DNA from: Neisseria elongata subsp. elongata
GTDB lineage: Bacteria > Pseudomonadota > Gammaproteobacteria > Burkholderiales > Neisseriaceae
Length of the DNA stretch: 64,000 bases
NCBI RefSeq assembly: GCF_900113545.1
Contig: NZ_FOPS01000004.1
Span: forward strand, 113,909-177,908
Reading direction: 5' to 3'
This document shows, in pieces, positions 42,395 to 51,190 of this stretch (position 1 is the first letter of the stretch; each line of letters starts with the position of its first letter). The translations under genes and the position numbers were made by a program. The notes under the pieces were generated by a model that did no database searches, was not told the DNA's origin, and worked only from the letters and a program-made list of their open reading frames with translations.

Positions 42395-42495
42395 GTCATT
42401 CCCGCGTAGGCGGGAATCCAGGCCTCAATCTTTCAGAAATATTTAGAGATTCCCATAATTTTAAATTTCTGGATTCCCGCCTGCACGGGAATGAC
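42395..42495. repeat. second 101-bp palindromic element with dRS3 arms
   Basis: Terminal inverted repeats at 42395-42422 and 42469-42495 differ at two positions and enclose an AT-rich centre. Confidence 0.85.
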
Positions 42496-42544
42496 ACAGT
42501 AAAGGTAGCTGTTCTAATCAAACGATTGTTGCTTATTGTTTGGA

Positions 42545-42585
42545 TTTTCAGACGGCTTGTTGATTCCTTAAAGGCCGTCTGAAAA
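42545..42585 (-). terminator. DUS pair after trpE
   Basis: TTCAGACGGCTT (from 42547) and AGGCCGTCTGAA (42572-42583) can pair and lie just after the trpE stop on the minus strand. Confidence 0.6.
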
Positions 42586-42593
42586 CTCCAAGT

Positions 42594-44069
42594 CTACCTA
42601 TCCAACCCCTCCTGCACCATCTGCGCCGCCCGAACCACTGCTCGGGCTTTGTTCTGCGTTTCCTGCCATTCGGAGGTCGGGTCGGAGTCGGCGACGATAC
42701 CTGCTCCGCTTTGGACGTATAGCGAGTTGTTTTTCACGACGGCGGTACGGATGGCGATTGCCAAGTCCATGTCGTTGTTGAAACCCCAGACGCCGACAGC
42801 GCCACCGTAGATGCCACGTTTGCTCGGTTCGACTTCTTCGATGATTTCCATGGCGCGGACTTTGGGTGCGCCGGAGAGTGTGCCGGCGGGGAACGTGGCG
42901 GCGAGGATGTCCATGTTGGTGATACCCTCTTTCAGACGGCCTTCGACGTTGGAAACGATGTGCATCACATGGGAGTATTTTTCAATCACCATTTTGTCGG
43001 TTACTTTGACTTCGCCCGTTTTGCTGATGCGGCCGACGTCGTTGCGCCCTAAATCAATAAGCATGACGTGTTCGGCGATTTCTTTGGCGTCGCTTAATAA
43101 ATCCTGCTCGTTGGCAAGGTCTTCGGCGGGGGTTTTGCCGCGCAGGCGCGTGCCGGCGATGGGACGGACGATGACGTCGTTGCGTTCGCGGCGGACGAGG
43201 ATTTCGGGCGAGGAACCGACAATGTGGAAATCGCCAAAATCGTAGTAAAAGAGATAAGGCGAAGGGTTGAGCGTGCGCAGGGCGCGATAGAGGGCGAGCG
43301 GGCTGTCGGTAAATTCCATGCTCATGCGCTGGCTGGGGACGACCTGCATACAATCGCCTGCGAAGATGTAGTCTCTGATTTTATCGACGCAGGCTTTGAA
43401 CGGTTCTTCGCCGAACTCGCTGACGGCTTCGGTGTGTTTGCTGCCGAGCGAGAGCGGGATGGCGCAGCTTTGGCGCAATTGGGTGCGGATGTCTTCGAGG
43501 CGTTCGCGGGCGCGTTCGTAGCCGTCGGGCTGCGAGGGATCGGCGTAAACGATGAGGTGGATTTTGCCGCTCAAATTGTCGATAACCGCCAACTCTTGCG
43601 ACAGCATCAGCAAAATGTCGGGCGTGCCGAGCGGGTCGGCTTTGGCGGTGTTTTTCAGGCGGTGGGCGAAATGTTCGAAATTGTAGATGGTTTCGTAACC
43701 GAAGTAGCCGACCAATCCGCCGGTAAAGCGCGGCAGACTTGGGATTTCGGGTGTTTTAAAGCGGTTGTGGAAGGCTTCGATAAAGGGCAGCGGATTGCCG
43801 TCGTGTTGCTCGACGATTTCGCCGTTTTGATAAACATCGACGTGTTTTCCACTGGCTTTGAGATAGTGGCTGCAAGGCAGTCCGATAAAGGAATAGCGGC
43901 CAAAACGTTCGCCGCCGACAACGGATTCGAGCAGGTAGGTATAGGGGCGGTTGGCGAGTTTGAGATAGAGGGAAAGCGGCGTATCCAAGTCGGCAAGGAG
44001 TTCTTGAACGAGCGGGATGCGGTTGTAGCCTTGGACGGCTTGGGCTTGGTATTCTTGTTTGCTGATCAT
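42594..44069 (-). CDS. trpE: anthranilate synthase component I
   Basis: TrpE converts chorismate to anthranilate with the glutaminase subunit TrpG (not in the window). The 491-residue product has the chorismate-binding signature: [26 protein letters not shown] region, [32 protein letters not shown] and the tail [18 protein letters not shown]. The N-terminal feedback site [16 protein letters not shown]-like (LLES) is present, so tryptophan inhibition is expected. ATG 44069 has GGAGTG. Promoter at 44249-44277. Confidence 0.96.
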   Translation of the reverse strand: MISKQEYQAQAVQGYNRIPLVQELLADLDTPLSLYLKLANRPYTYLLESVVGGERFGRYSFIGLPCSHYLKASGKHVDVYQNGEIVEQHDGNPLPFIEAFHNRFKTPEIPSLPRFTGGLVGYFGYETIYNFEHFAHRLKNTAKADPLGTPDILLMLSQELAVIDNLSGKIHLIVYADPSQPDGYERARERLEDIRTQLRQSCAIPLSLGSKHTEAVSEFGEEPFKACVDKIRDYIFAGDCMQVVPSQRMSMEFTDSPLALYRALRTLNPSPYLFYYDFGDFHIVGSSPEILVRRERNDVIVRPIAGTRLRGKTPAEDLANEQDLLSDAKEIAEHVMLIDLGRNDVGRISKTGEVKVTDKMVIEKYSHVMHIVSNVEGRLKEGITNMDILAATFPAGTLSGAPKVRAMEIIEEVEPSKRGIYGGAVGVWGFNNDMDLAIAIRTAVVKNNSLYVQSGAGIVADSDPTSEWQETQNKARAVVRAAQMVQEGLDR

Positions 44070-44248
44070 GTTTCACTCCGTTGAAGCGGATGTTTCAGAC
44101 GGCCTGGCAATATAGTGCGGACGAACCCGATTATGGCTTCAGCGCGGTGGTACTTCGCTACGCTATTCGAACCGGCTTTGATTGGCAGCCGGGTATCGTC
44201 AAGCGCAGTTATCCGCTCGACGTGCCATGGATGTTAAAAAATGTGAAG

Positions 44249-44277
44249 AGTATAACAGTTTATCGCTTGGTGGTGAA
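44249..44277 (-). promoter_or_regulatory. trpE promoter
   Basis: On the minus strand, TTCACC (44277-44272) and TATACT (44254-44249), 17-nt spacing, with TGT forming an extended -10. The leader is about 175 nt and contains one DUS (44092-44103); no Trp-rich leader peptide is visible. Confidence 0.65.
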
Positions 44278-44278
44278 T

Positions 44279-44338
44279 AAGGCCGTCTGAAAGGAAAAAG
44301 CCGTCTGAAAAACGGATGGTTCCTTTTCAGACGGCCTT
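44279..44338 (-). terminator. DUS hairpin after secF
   Basis: Three DUS cores; the outer pair (44280-44291 and 44326-44337) extends to an 18-bp stem through GGAA/TTCC. It ends the yajC-secD-secF units and separates them from the trpE promoter. Confidence 0.75.
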
Positions 44339-44356
44339 CGTATACGGCCGGTCGTT

Positions 44357-45292
44357 TTAGACGACGGCTTCTTCTTTTTTCTCTCTGACGCGGCCGATGT
44401 TCTCACGGCTGAGGCCGAATAACAGCAGCAGCGGGCTGGCGACGAGTACGGAAGAATAAACGCCGAAGACGATGCCGATGGTCAGTGCCATGGAGAAACC
44501 GTGTAGTGCCGCACCGCCGAACAAAAGCATGGAGATAACCATCGCTTCGGTAGAGCCGTGGGTGATGACGGTACGGCTCATGGTGGCGGTAATGGCGTTG
44601 TCGATGACTTCTGGCACGGTGTGGTTACGCATCGCACCTTTGCGGAAGTTTTCGCGGATACGGTCAAACACGACCACCGATTCGTTTACAGAATAACCCA
44701 ACACCGCCAGCACGCCCGCCAATACGGTCAGGGAAAATTCCCATTGGAAGAGAGCGAAACAGCCGAGGATGATGATGACGTCGTGCATGTTGGCGATGAT
44801 GGCCGAGACGGCGAAACGCCATTCGAAACGCATCGACAGGTAGATGATGATGCCGACCACCACCATGCCCAATGCAATCAGGCCGTTATGCACCAACTCG
44901 TCGCCGACTTGCGGGCCGATGAATTCCACTTGGCGCAGTTTGGCCGAGGCATCCTGTTTCTTCAGGATGTCCATGGTTTGGTTGGAAAGCTGGGCCGATG
45001 TGGTGCCTGCTTTGTTCGGCAGGCGGATCATCAAGTGTTTGTTGGTTCCCAAGGCCTGAACCTGAATTTCGCCCAGTTGCAGGCTGTTTAGGCTATCGCG
45101 CACTTTATCGACTTCCGCGGCTTGCGCGTATTCGACTTCCATAACCGTGCCGCCGGTGAATTCCACCGAATAGTTCAGGCCTTTTGTTGCAAGGAAAAAC
45201 ACGGCAAGTATGAAGGTGGCCAACGAGATGAATGTCGTCAGCTTGCCGTATTTCATAAACGGGATATCGCGTTTGAAACGGAACAGTTCCAT
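44357..45292 (-). CDS. secF: protein translocase subunit SecF
   Basis: SecF with SecD uses the proton gradient to help pull proteins through SecYEG. The 311-residue product has six membrane helices and the family motifs: VEFTGGTVMEV in the first periplasmic loop, GYSVNESVVVFDRIREN (about 215-230) and the glycine-rich LLFGGAALHGFSMALTIGI. A basic tail follows. It starts two nucleotides after the secD stop, so translation is coupled. Confidence 0.96.
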   Translation of the reverse strand: MELFRFKRDIPFMKYGKLTTFISLATFILAVFFLATKGLNYSVEFTGGTVMEVEYAQAAEVDKVRDSLNSLQLGEIQVQALGTNKHLMIRLPNKAGTTSAQLSNQTMDILKKQDASAKLRQVEFIGPQVGDELVHNGLIALGMVVVGIIIYLSMRFEWRFAVSAIIANMHDVIIILGCFALFQWEFSLTVLAGVLAVLGYSVNESVVVFDRIRENFRKGAMRNHTVPEVIDNAITATMSRTVITHGSTEAMVISMLLFGGAALHGFSMALTIGIVFGVYSSVLVASPLLLLFGLSRENIGRVREKKEEAVV

Positions 45293-45294
45293 GG

Positions 45295-47142
45295 TTACTC
45301 CTTATCCGCAGCCACGGCCGGTTTGATATCGCCGCCGATGGAGATGCTTTGCAGTTTGCGTTTGCGTCCGTACCACAGATTGACGAACATACGGGATACG
45401 ACGACCGACGAGAACATCGAGGTCAGAATGCCCAGACAGTGCACCACGGCAAAGCCGCGCACTGGGCCGGAGCCGAACAGCAGCAGGGCGATGCCGGCAA
45501 TCAGCGAGGTGATGTTGGAATCGACAATGGTGTCCCAAGCGTGTTTGTAGCCCTCAAAGATTGCGGCCTGCGGTTTGGCACCGTCGCGCAGTTCTTCGCG
45601 GATACGTTCGTTAATCAACACGTTGGAGTCGATTGCCATACCCAGCGTCAATGCCATGGCGGCGATGCCCGGCAGGGTCAGGGTGGCGCCGAGGAAAGAC
45701 AGTGCGGCAACCAGCAGCAGGATGTTGGCGACCAGCGCAATCACGGAAAAGACACCCATCAGGCGGTAGTAAACCACCATGAACAGGGCGACTGCAGCAA
45801 AACCCCACAGCGTGGAATCCACGCCTTTTTTGATGTTTTCCGCACCGAGGGAGGCACCGATGGTGCGCTCTTCAACGATTTCCATCGGCGCGGCCAGCGA
45901 ACCGGCACGCAGCAGCAGGGAAATATCTTCCGCTTCGGCGAACGACATGCTGCCGGAGATAATCGTTTTGCCGCCCGGAATCGGTTCGTTAATTTGCGGT
46001 GCGGTGATGACTTCGGATTTACCTTGGTCGATTAGGACCATCGCCATGTGTTTGCCGACGTTGTTGCGCGTCAGGTCGGCGAAGATGGCGGCACCGGAGT
46101 TGTTAAAGCTGACGCTCACGCCGGGTTTGCCTGTTTCGTTGCGGTCGGGCTGTGCGTCGTCGATGTCTTCCCCGGTCAGCTCGACTTGTTTGCTAATCAG
46201 CAGGGGGTGGGGCATATCGCCGGAAGTGTTCAGCAATTCGTAGCCCTCGGGTACGTTGCCGTCCAAGGCCGCCTGAAGGGCGTTGGTGTCGTCGCTCACC
46301 ATGCGGACTTCCAGCGTGGCGGTACGGCCGATAATGTCTTTGGCTTTGGCCGTGTCTTGCACGCCGGGCAGTTGCACGACGATGCGGTCCACACCCGCCT
46401 GCTGGATAATCGGTTCGGCTACGCCTAATTCGTTCACACGGTTGTGCAGGGTATTGATGTTCTGCGCCACGGCCTGTTTGCGGATATTGTCCACGGCCTG
46501 TTCCGAAAGGGTGAGAATCAGGCGGCTGCCGTCGCTGGTGAGCGTGGCTTCGGGGAACATATTTTTGAGCGTCGGCAGGATTTTGTTCAGGTCGGCTTCG
46601 TCTTGGAAGGGGACGGCCAGGCTGTTGTCGTTCTGCACGATGGTGCCGACGCGGATTTTTTCGCGGCGCAACTCGCGGCGGATGTCGCCGGCGTAGCGGT
46701 CGAAGGTTTTCTGCATCGCGGCCTTCATGTCCACCTGCATGGTGAAATGCACGCCGCCGCGCAGGTCGAGGCCGAGGAACATCGGGTTGGCACGGATTTT
46801 CGCCATCCACTCGGGCGTGTTGGCGATTTGGTTGAGGGCGGTGATGTAGCCTTCGCCCAAGGTGCTTTCAATCACCGAACGCGCCTTCATTTGGGTTTGC
46901 GAATCTTTGAAACGCACTTTCAACGAGCCGTTGGCGATGAACATGCCGTCATCGGGAATATTGGCCATACGCAGGGCTTCGCTGACGCGCGCTTCGGTTT
47001 GGCTGTTGATGGCGAGGGATTGGCGGTTGGTCGAAATCTGCACCGCCAGGGTGTCGCCGAAGAAGTTCGGCAGGGTGTAGAGCAGGCCCAGGCCGAGTAT
47101 GGCGAGAACCAGCAGGTATTTCCACAAGGGATAACGGTTCAT
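45295..47142 (-). CDS. secD: protein translocase subunit SecD
   Basis: SecD has a long periplasmic domain that binds emerging proteins and six helices shared with SecF. The 615-residue product starts with a membrane helix (YLLVLAILGLGLLYTLPNFFG), carries LDLRGGVHFTMQVDM, and near the C-terminus MALTLGMAIDSNVLINERIREE. ATG 47142 was chosen because GAAGG lies eight bases upstream; a TTG two codons earlier is rejected. A DUS hairpin separates it from yajC upstream. Confidence 0.97.
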   Translation of the reverse strand: MNRYPLWKYLLVLAILGLGLLYTLPNFFGDTLAVQISTNRQSLAINSQTEARVSEALRMANIPDDGMFIANGSLKVRFKDSQTQMKARSVIESTLGEGYITALNQIANTPEWMAKIRANPMFLGLDLRGGVHFTMQVDMKAAMQKTFDRYAGDIRRELRREKIRVGTIVQNDNSLAVPFQDEADLNKILPTLKNMFPEATLTSDGSRLILTLSEQAVDNIRKQAVAQNINTLHNRVNELGVAEPIIQQAGVDRIVVQLPGVQDTAKAKDIIGRTATLEVRMVSDDTNALQAALDGNVPEGYELLNTSGDMPHPLLISKQVELTGEDIDDAQPDRNETGKPGVSVSFNNSGAAIFADLTRNNVGKHMAMVLIDQGKSEVITAPQINEPIPGGKTIISGSMSFAEAEDISLLLRAGSLAAPMEIVEERTIGASLGAENIKKGVDSTLWGFAAVALFMVVYYRLMGVFSVIALVANILLLVAALSFLGATLTLPGIAAMALTLGMAIDSNVLINERIREELRDGAKPQAAIFEGYKHAWDTIVDSNITSLIAGIALLLFGSGPVRGFAVVHCLGILTSMFSSVVVSRMFVNLWYGRKRKLQSISIGGDIKPAVAADKE

Positions 47143-47160
47143 AATCAAACCTTCGGGATG

Positions 47161-47192
47161 AGGCCGTCTGAAAATCCGGTTTCAGACGGCCT
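47161..47192 (-). terminator. DUS hairpin between yajC and secD
   Basis: Inverse DUS at 47161-47172 and 47181-47192 with a short loop within the yajC-secDF cluster. It may uncouple yajC levels from secDF. Confidence 0.6.
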
Positions 47193-47216
47193 GTTCGGAA
47201 TCAATCTTCTGACGGC

Positions 47217-47516
47217 TTATGCATCGGTCCTTTTAGCCGCCACGGCATGGCGTTCCACTTCGACTTCGACGTTGCGCGCGATTTCGACAGTGAAGAATTT
47301 TTCGCCGACTTTGGTGATTTTGCCGGTAAAGCCGGAAGCCAGAATCACTTTGTCGCCGGTTTTCAGTTCGGCCAGCATGGCTTGGTGGGCTTTAAATTTT
47401 TTCTGCTGCGGACGCAGGATCAGAAAATAAAATGCCACTAAAATCAGTGCCAACGGGGCAAACGACATCAATCCGCCGGGTTGTGCGGCATCTGCGGCAT
47501 AAGTTAGTCCAATCAT
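47217..47516 (-). CDS. yajC: preprotein translocase subunit YajC
   Basis: A 99-residue small membrane protein associated with SecDF. It has one hydrophobic helix (APLALILVAFYFLILRPQQKK, with the conserved RPQQK) followed by the cytoplasmic SH3-like domain (LKTGDKVILASGFTGKITKV). ATG 47516 has AAGGA; the frame is open 12 codons further. First gene of the yajC-secD-secF cluster. Confidence 0.95.
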   Translation of the reverse strand: MIGLTYAADAAQPGGLMSFAPLALILVAFYFLILRPQQKKFKAHQAMLAELKTGDKVILASGFTGKITKVGEKFFTVEIARNVEVEVERHAVAAKRTDA

Positions 47517-47669
47517 GGTTTCTATCCTTGGTTTGAGAAATGGCGGCGGCATGCTGTATGCCGCAGGAAACGGGGTATTTTAAAGGCCGACGGGATTTTT
47601 TCCAAGAAATTTCGCCTTTTGCCGCGGCAAAATCGGAAAAAAGGCGCGGATGAGGGCGGCTGTGGCTTG

Positions 47670-47726
47670 TTCAGGCCGTCTGAAAAGGGTATAAACGGCG
47701 GCTTCGATTGTTTCAGACGGCCTGAA
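47670..47726. repeat. DUS palindrome between divergent yajC and fbp
   Basis: TTCAGGCCGTCTGAAA (from 47670) and its complement ending near 47726 form a 16-bp stem with a 25-nt loop, directly upstream of fbp and far upstream of yajC. Confidence 0.65.
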
Positions 47727-47749
47727 TGCCGAACCTATAGGGAGCAGCC

Positions 47750-48727
47750 ATGAATACCACCTTCTCACAATTTTTACCCGAACACCTGCGCCGGCATAAT
47801 CTGCCGCCCGAACTGGGCGAAACGGCGGTAACCGTCGTTTCCGCCTGCGTGCAGATCGGCCGGCTGGTGCGGTTGGGCGCGCTTGCGGGCGTGCTCGGTA
47901 CGGCGGGCAGCGGCAACGTGCAGGGCGAAGAGCAGAAAAAGCTTGACGTGCTGGCCAATGATTTGCTGATAGGCGCGTTGCGCCAGAACCCGCAGGTAGC
48001 AGGGTTGGCCAGCGAGGAAGAAGACAGCTTCGTCGCCTGCCATGAAGACGGCCGCTATCTGGTGCTGTTCGATCCTTTGGACGGTTCGTCCAATATCGAT
48101 GTCAATATTTCCGTCGGCACGATTTTTTCCATCCTGTCCAAGCCTGAAGGCAGGCTGGATACCGCATCCTTCCTGCAAAGCGGCGAAAACCAGGCGGCGG
48201 CGGGTTATGTGCTGTACGGCCCGCAAACCCAGTTGGTGATTACCTTCAAGCACGGCGTGTATGTTTTCACTTTGAACGAAGGCGGCGATTTCGTCTTAAC
48301 GCAACAAGAGCCGCAGGTTCCGGTGCAAACCAAAGAATTCGCCATCAACGCATCCAACCAACGCCATTGGCTGCCGCCCGTCCAGCAGTATATCGCCGAG
48401 TTGTTGGCAGGCGAAACCGGCGTGCGCGGCAAGAATTACAATATGCGCTGGGTGGCCAGCATGGTGGCCGAAGTGCACCGCATCCTGATGCGCGGCGGGG
48501 TGTTTATGTATCCGCAGGATAAGCGCGATCCGTCCAAACCGGGCAAGCTGCGCCTGATGTACGAAGCCAATCCGATGGCTCTGATTATGCGGCAGGCGGG
48601 CGGGGCGGCCAGCAATGCCGTTCAAGATATTTTGAGCATCCGCCCGGAAGGCCTGCATCAGCGCGTCGCCGTGGTTTTGGGCAGCCGCGAAGAAGTGGAT
48701 TATGTGAACAGCCTGCATCAAGGATAA
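47750..48727 (+). CDS. fbp: fructose-1,6-bisphosphatase class I
   Basis: Fbp makes fructose 6-phosphate in gluconeogenesis, matching the ppsA gene in this window. The 325-residue product has the metal site DPLDGSSNIDVNISVGTIFS (about 105-124) and GGVFMYPQDKRDPSKPGKLRLMYEANPMA at the substrate site (about 245-273). ATG 47750 follows TAGGGAGC. Single-gene unit with a DUS terminator. Neighbouring DUS palindrome upstream could affect its promoter, which was not identified. Confidence 0.96.
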   Translation: MNTTFSQFLPEHLRRHNLPPELGETAVTVVSACVQIGRLVRLGALAGVLGTAGSGNVQGEEQKKLDVLANDLLIGALRQNPQVAGLASEEEDSFVACHEDGRYLVLFDPLDGSSNIDVNISVGTIFSILSKPEGRLDTASFLQSGENQAAAGYVLYGPQTQLVITFKHGVYVFTLNEGGDFVLTQQEPQVPVQTKEFAINASNQRHWLPPVQQYIAELLAGETGVRGKNYNMRWVASMVAEVHRILMRGGVFMYPQDKRDPSKPGKLRLMYEANPMALIMRQAGGAASNAVQDILSIRPEGLHQRVAVVLGSREEVDYVNSLHQG

Positions 48728-48745
48728 CGGCTGCGTCGTGCATAA

Positions 48746-48790
48746 CAAAGGCCGTCTGAAAACGGGAAAACCGGTTTTCAGACGGCCTTT
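48746..48790. terminator. DUS hairpin after fbp
   Basis: Inverse DUS at 48749-48760 and 48777-48788 with added pairing on both sides, between convergent fbp and the membrane protein gene. Confidence 0.75.
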
Positions 48791-48848
48791 GTTTGTGTGT
48801 CAAATTTAAGAATCCGGCTTGCGGCTGCTTGTCGCGCATCAATTTACA

Positions 48849-49286
48849 TCAAATATCAGTTTTTTCTTCATTGGTTTCATCATTCATTACCTTATTTACG
48901 GCTTCGGGAGACAGGGGCTTGCCGCATTTGCTGCAGTAATCGATTTTCGGAACAGGGGAAATGCCTTTAAAAAAAGTAAAGCTATCCGACCCGATGCCGA
49001 CGGAGGTGCCATAATTCATCTTTTGGAACTCGTGGCAATAAGGACAAATTCCTGCGATGATTATGTAGAATAAAATTATGATGCCTCCAAAGCCTAAATA
49101 TATCGCAAATATTATTTGCATAATTGTTGTTTGCAGAAAGTTAGAACCCGTTATCACGTCTTGGATAAATGCCAAAATGATTGTGGTTCCGAAAATTAAA
49201 AAGAAAAATTTCGGAATCCTCATCCTTTTCTGAAACCTGATTGCGGTATCCATAGCTTTGTCTTTGTCATTTAAGTTTGCATTCAT
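48849..49286 (-). CDS. AT-rich membrane protein with zinc-ribbon cysteines, unknown
   Basis: A 145-residue protein with two membrane helices (FFFLIFGTTIILAFIQDVI; IIFAIYLGFGGIIILFYIII) followed by two CxxC pairs (CPYC and CSKC) that resemble a zinc ribbon. The coding sequence is much richer in A+T than the neighbours. ATG 49286 overlaps by ATGA the stop codon of an upstream open-frame remnant (49283-49459), and GGGGGG lies just before. The upstream start 49316 is an alternative. The arrangement resembles toxin-immunity pairs, with this gene as the possible immunity partner; that is inference. Confidence 0.65.
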   Translation of the reverse strand: MNANLNDKDKAMDTAIRFQKRMRIPKFFFLIFGTTIILAFIQDVITGSNFLQTTIMQIIFAIYLGFGGIIILFYIIIAGICPYCHEFQKMNYGTSVGIGSDSFTFFKGISPVPKIDYCSKCGKPLSPEAVNKVMNDETNEEKTDI

Positions 49287-49459
49287 GTTTTTTGCCCCCC
49301 GTTCCAAAAGTCCCATTCAAACATTATGCGGCCGCCCATTTGTGTCTTAAATGACGCTTTTGCTCCTCCGCTATGAATGGAGGAACTGCCGTCGGGTTTG
49401 TATTCCCTTACTCCATGTGCAGGCGAGCTGCCGTTTAGAATTCCCTTTTTGCTTTCGAT
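49283..49459 (-). pseudogene. 3' remnant of an unidentified gene, possibly polymorphic-toxin C-terminus
   Basis: On the minus strand a frame without start codon is open from 49459 (after TAA 49462-49460) to TGA 49285-49283, 58 codons. The translation contains PAHGVREYKPDGSSSIHSGG and ends GGRIMFEWDFWNGGQKT, which looks like real protein sequence. Its stop overlaps the start of the AT-rich membrane protein gene. The 5' part of the gene is gone; DNA to the right (49463-49570) shows no continuation. A toxin tip is only a guess from its style and position. Confidence 0.45.
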
Positions 49460-49570
49460 TTAGATGCGTAGTGTGGCGGACAGGCCGGTCATGCGCCGCA
49501 CATCCGGCCGCCTTGCCCTCAACACCTTTTCAACGGATGAGGAGACGGATGGAACGGCCGTTGCTGCGCA

Positions 49571-49607
49571 AGGCCGTCTGAATCCCCGATCCGTTTTCAG
49601 ACGGCCT
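49571..49607 (-). terminator. DUS hairpin overlapping the galK stop
   Basis: Inverse DUS at 49571-49582 and 49596-49607; the latter encodes the galK C-terminal Ala-Val and stop. Confidence 0.65.
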
Positions 49608-50742
49608 CTTTCGCTACGCTGACACCTTCATGCGCGGTGCAGACGAAGACTTCTTCTTTCAGCCCCGTGCGTGCCTGATAGTTTGCCGCCAGATGCTGTT
49701 TGACGGGTTCGACCAGGTGGTGCGGCAGCAGGGCGACGATGCAGCCGCCGAAGCCGCCGCCGGTCATGCGCACACCGCCTTGTTCGCCGATGATTTCGTG
49801 TACCAGTTCCACCAGCGTATCGACGGCGGGGTGGGTGATTTCGAAGCCATCGCGCATACCCGCGTGGCTTTCGGCCATCAGGCGGGAGAGGGCGGGGACG
49901 TCGTTGCGGCGGAGTGCTTCGGCGGCATCCAGCGTGCGGCGGTTTTCTTCGATGACGTAGCGGGCGCGGCGGGCGGCGGTTTCATCCAAACCTGTTTTGC
50001 CGGCCTCGAATTGTTCCAAGGTCAAGTCGCGCAGGGCTTTGACGCCGAAGTGGGCGGCGGTGGTTTCGCACTGGCGGCGGCGGGTGTTGTATTCGCTGCC
50101 GACCAAGCCACGGCGGACATGGGAATGGATAATCATGACGCTGAGCGTGTCGGGGACGGGGATGGGCGCGGTGTGCAGGCTGCGGCAGTCGATGAGCAGG
50201 GCGTGGCCGCGTTGGCCGCACGCGCTGGCGAGTTGGTCCATGATGCCGCACTGGCAGCCGACGAAGCGGTTTTCGGCGTATTGGCCGATTTTGGACAGCA
50301 TGGGTTTGTCGGCGGGCAGGTCGAAGGCCGTCTGAAACACTTGGGCGACGGCGACTTCCAATGCGGCGGACGAACTCAAACCCGCGCCCTGCGGTACGTT
50401 GCCGCTGACGGCGATGTCGAGGCCGTCTGAAAAGGAGAAACCGTGTTCGCGCAATGCCCAAATCACGCCGCGTATGTAGTCCGCCCATTGTTTGCCGGAG
50501 GATTCGATAGCTTGGGTGAGGGAAAATTCGTCGCTTTCGCCGTAATCGGCGGCATATACGCGCACGGTATCCGTGCCGTTTTTGGCGGCGGCGGCGCAGG
50601 TGGCGAAATCGATGGCGCAGGGCAGGACGAAGCCGTCGTTGTAGTCGGTATGTTCGCCGATCAGATTGACGCGGCCGGGTGCGCGGACGGTAAATTCCGG
50701 CCGGCGGCCGAATTGGCTTTCAAAGATTTGTGAGAGGTTCAT
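49597..50742 (-). CDS. galK: galactokinase
   Basis: GalK phosphorylates galactose for the Leloir pathway. The 381-residue GHMP kinase has the galactokinase signature RAPGRVNLIGEHTDYNDGFVLP (about 20-41), the ATP loop PQGAGLSSSAALEVA (about 117-131) and GGRMTGGGFGGC-type motif 3 (VRMTGGGFGGCIVAL). Two DUS are translated inside the gene (FSFSDGLD, VAQVFQTAFD) and a third ends it (AV stop). Start at 50742. galT lies about 2.1 kb further, separated by a degraded patch instead of adjacent. Confidence 0.96.
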   Translation of the reverse strand: MNLSQIFESQFGRRPEFTVRAPGRVNLIGEHTDYNDGFVLPCAIDFATCAAAAKNGTDTVRVYAADYGESDEFSLTQAIESSGKQWADYIRGVIWALREHGFSFSDGLDIAVSGNVPQGAGLSSSAALEVAVAQVFQTAFDLPADKPMLSKIGQYAENRFVGCQCGIMDQLASACGQRGHALLIDCRSLHTAPIPVPDTLSVMIIHSHVRRGLVGSEYNTRRRQCETTAAHFGVKALRDLTLEQFEAGKTGLDETAARRARYVIEENRRTLDAAEALRRNDVPALSRLMAESHAGMRDGFEITHPAVDTLVELVHEIIGEQGGVRMTGGGFGGCIVALLPHHLVEPVKQHLAANYQARTGLKEEVFVCTAHEGVSVAKEAV

Positions 50743-50805
50743 AAGGTTCTTTCGGTTGGTGTTTGTCGGGATGTTGTTCGGTTTGCGGGTCAGGCCGTCT
50801 GAAAA

Positions 50806-51081
50806 CTATCGCGGTGATTGTTCGCGCAGCATGGCTTTGATTTCGGCGAGTTCCCGATGAAGGCGTTCGATTTCGTCTTTGCTGACGGGCAGTTCGCCGT
50901 CTTTGGTTTCCGGCCCGGCCTGTTTGTCCGTTTCTTCGCCGTCCGCGCCCAAGTTTGCCATGGTGTCCACAATCACGGCGACGAACAGGTTGAGCATCAC
51001 AAAGGCGGAAACCAGGATGAACGGGACGAAAAACAGCCATGCGTGCGGATACACTTCCATCACCGGGCGGACGATGCCCGA
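50806..51081 (-). pseudogene. C-terminal remnant of a bacterial voltage-gated sodium channel
   Basis: On the minus strand the frame reads [20 protein letters not shown] then [20 protein letters not shown], the part of a NavBac-type channel just after the selectivity filter through helix S6, followed by a charged coiled-coil tail ([19 protein letters not shown]) that normally tetramerises the channel. The first five helices, the voltage sensor and the filter are missing: 7 nt upstream lies a terminator hairpin. The nominal start at 51063 is internal to the family sequence, so this is a truncated gene rather than a small protein. Confidence 0.75.
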
Positions 51082-51087
51082 ATAAGG

Positions 51088-51112
51088 AAAAAGCCCAATG
51101 GACAGGCTTTTT
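51088..51112. terminator. bidirectional non-DUS terminator
   Basis: AAAAAGCC (51088-51095) and GGCTTTTT (51105-51112) form an 8-bp stem with a 9-nt loop and A/T tails on both sides. It marks the breakpoint of the channel remnant. Confidence 0.8.
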
Positions 51113-51137
51113 ACGGGGCGCGTATTGTATCAATTTT

Positions 51138-51172
51138 TTCAGACGGCCTGCATGGATTGGGGCCGTCTGAAA
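51138..51172 (-). terminator. DUS hairpin after the DUF4288 gene
   Basis: Inverse DUS at 51138-51149 and about 51161-51172 lie between the DUF4288 gene and the channel remnant. Confidence 0.65.
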
Positions 51173-51190
51173 AAATAAGGGCGGAGGGCT

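Noticed and set aside
44081-44290. Plus-strand frame of 69 codons upstream of trpE
   Set aside because: It covers the trpE promoter and leader on the other strand, starts and ends in DUS, and has no ribosome site or recognised family.
50806-51063. A complete 85-residue membrane protein
   Set aside because: The sequence begins in the middle of the NavBac pore region and family residues continue upstream of the nominal start, so it is a truncated gene.
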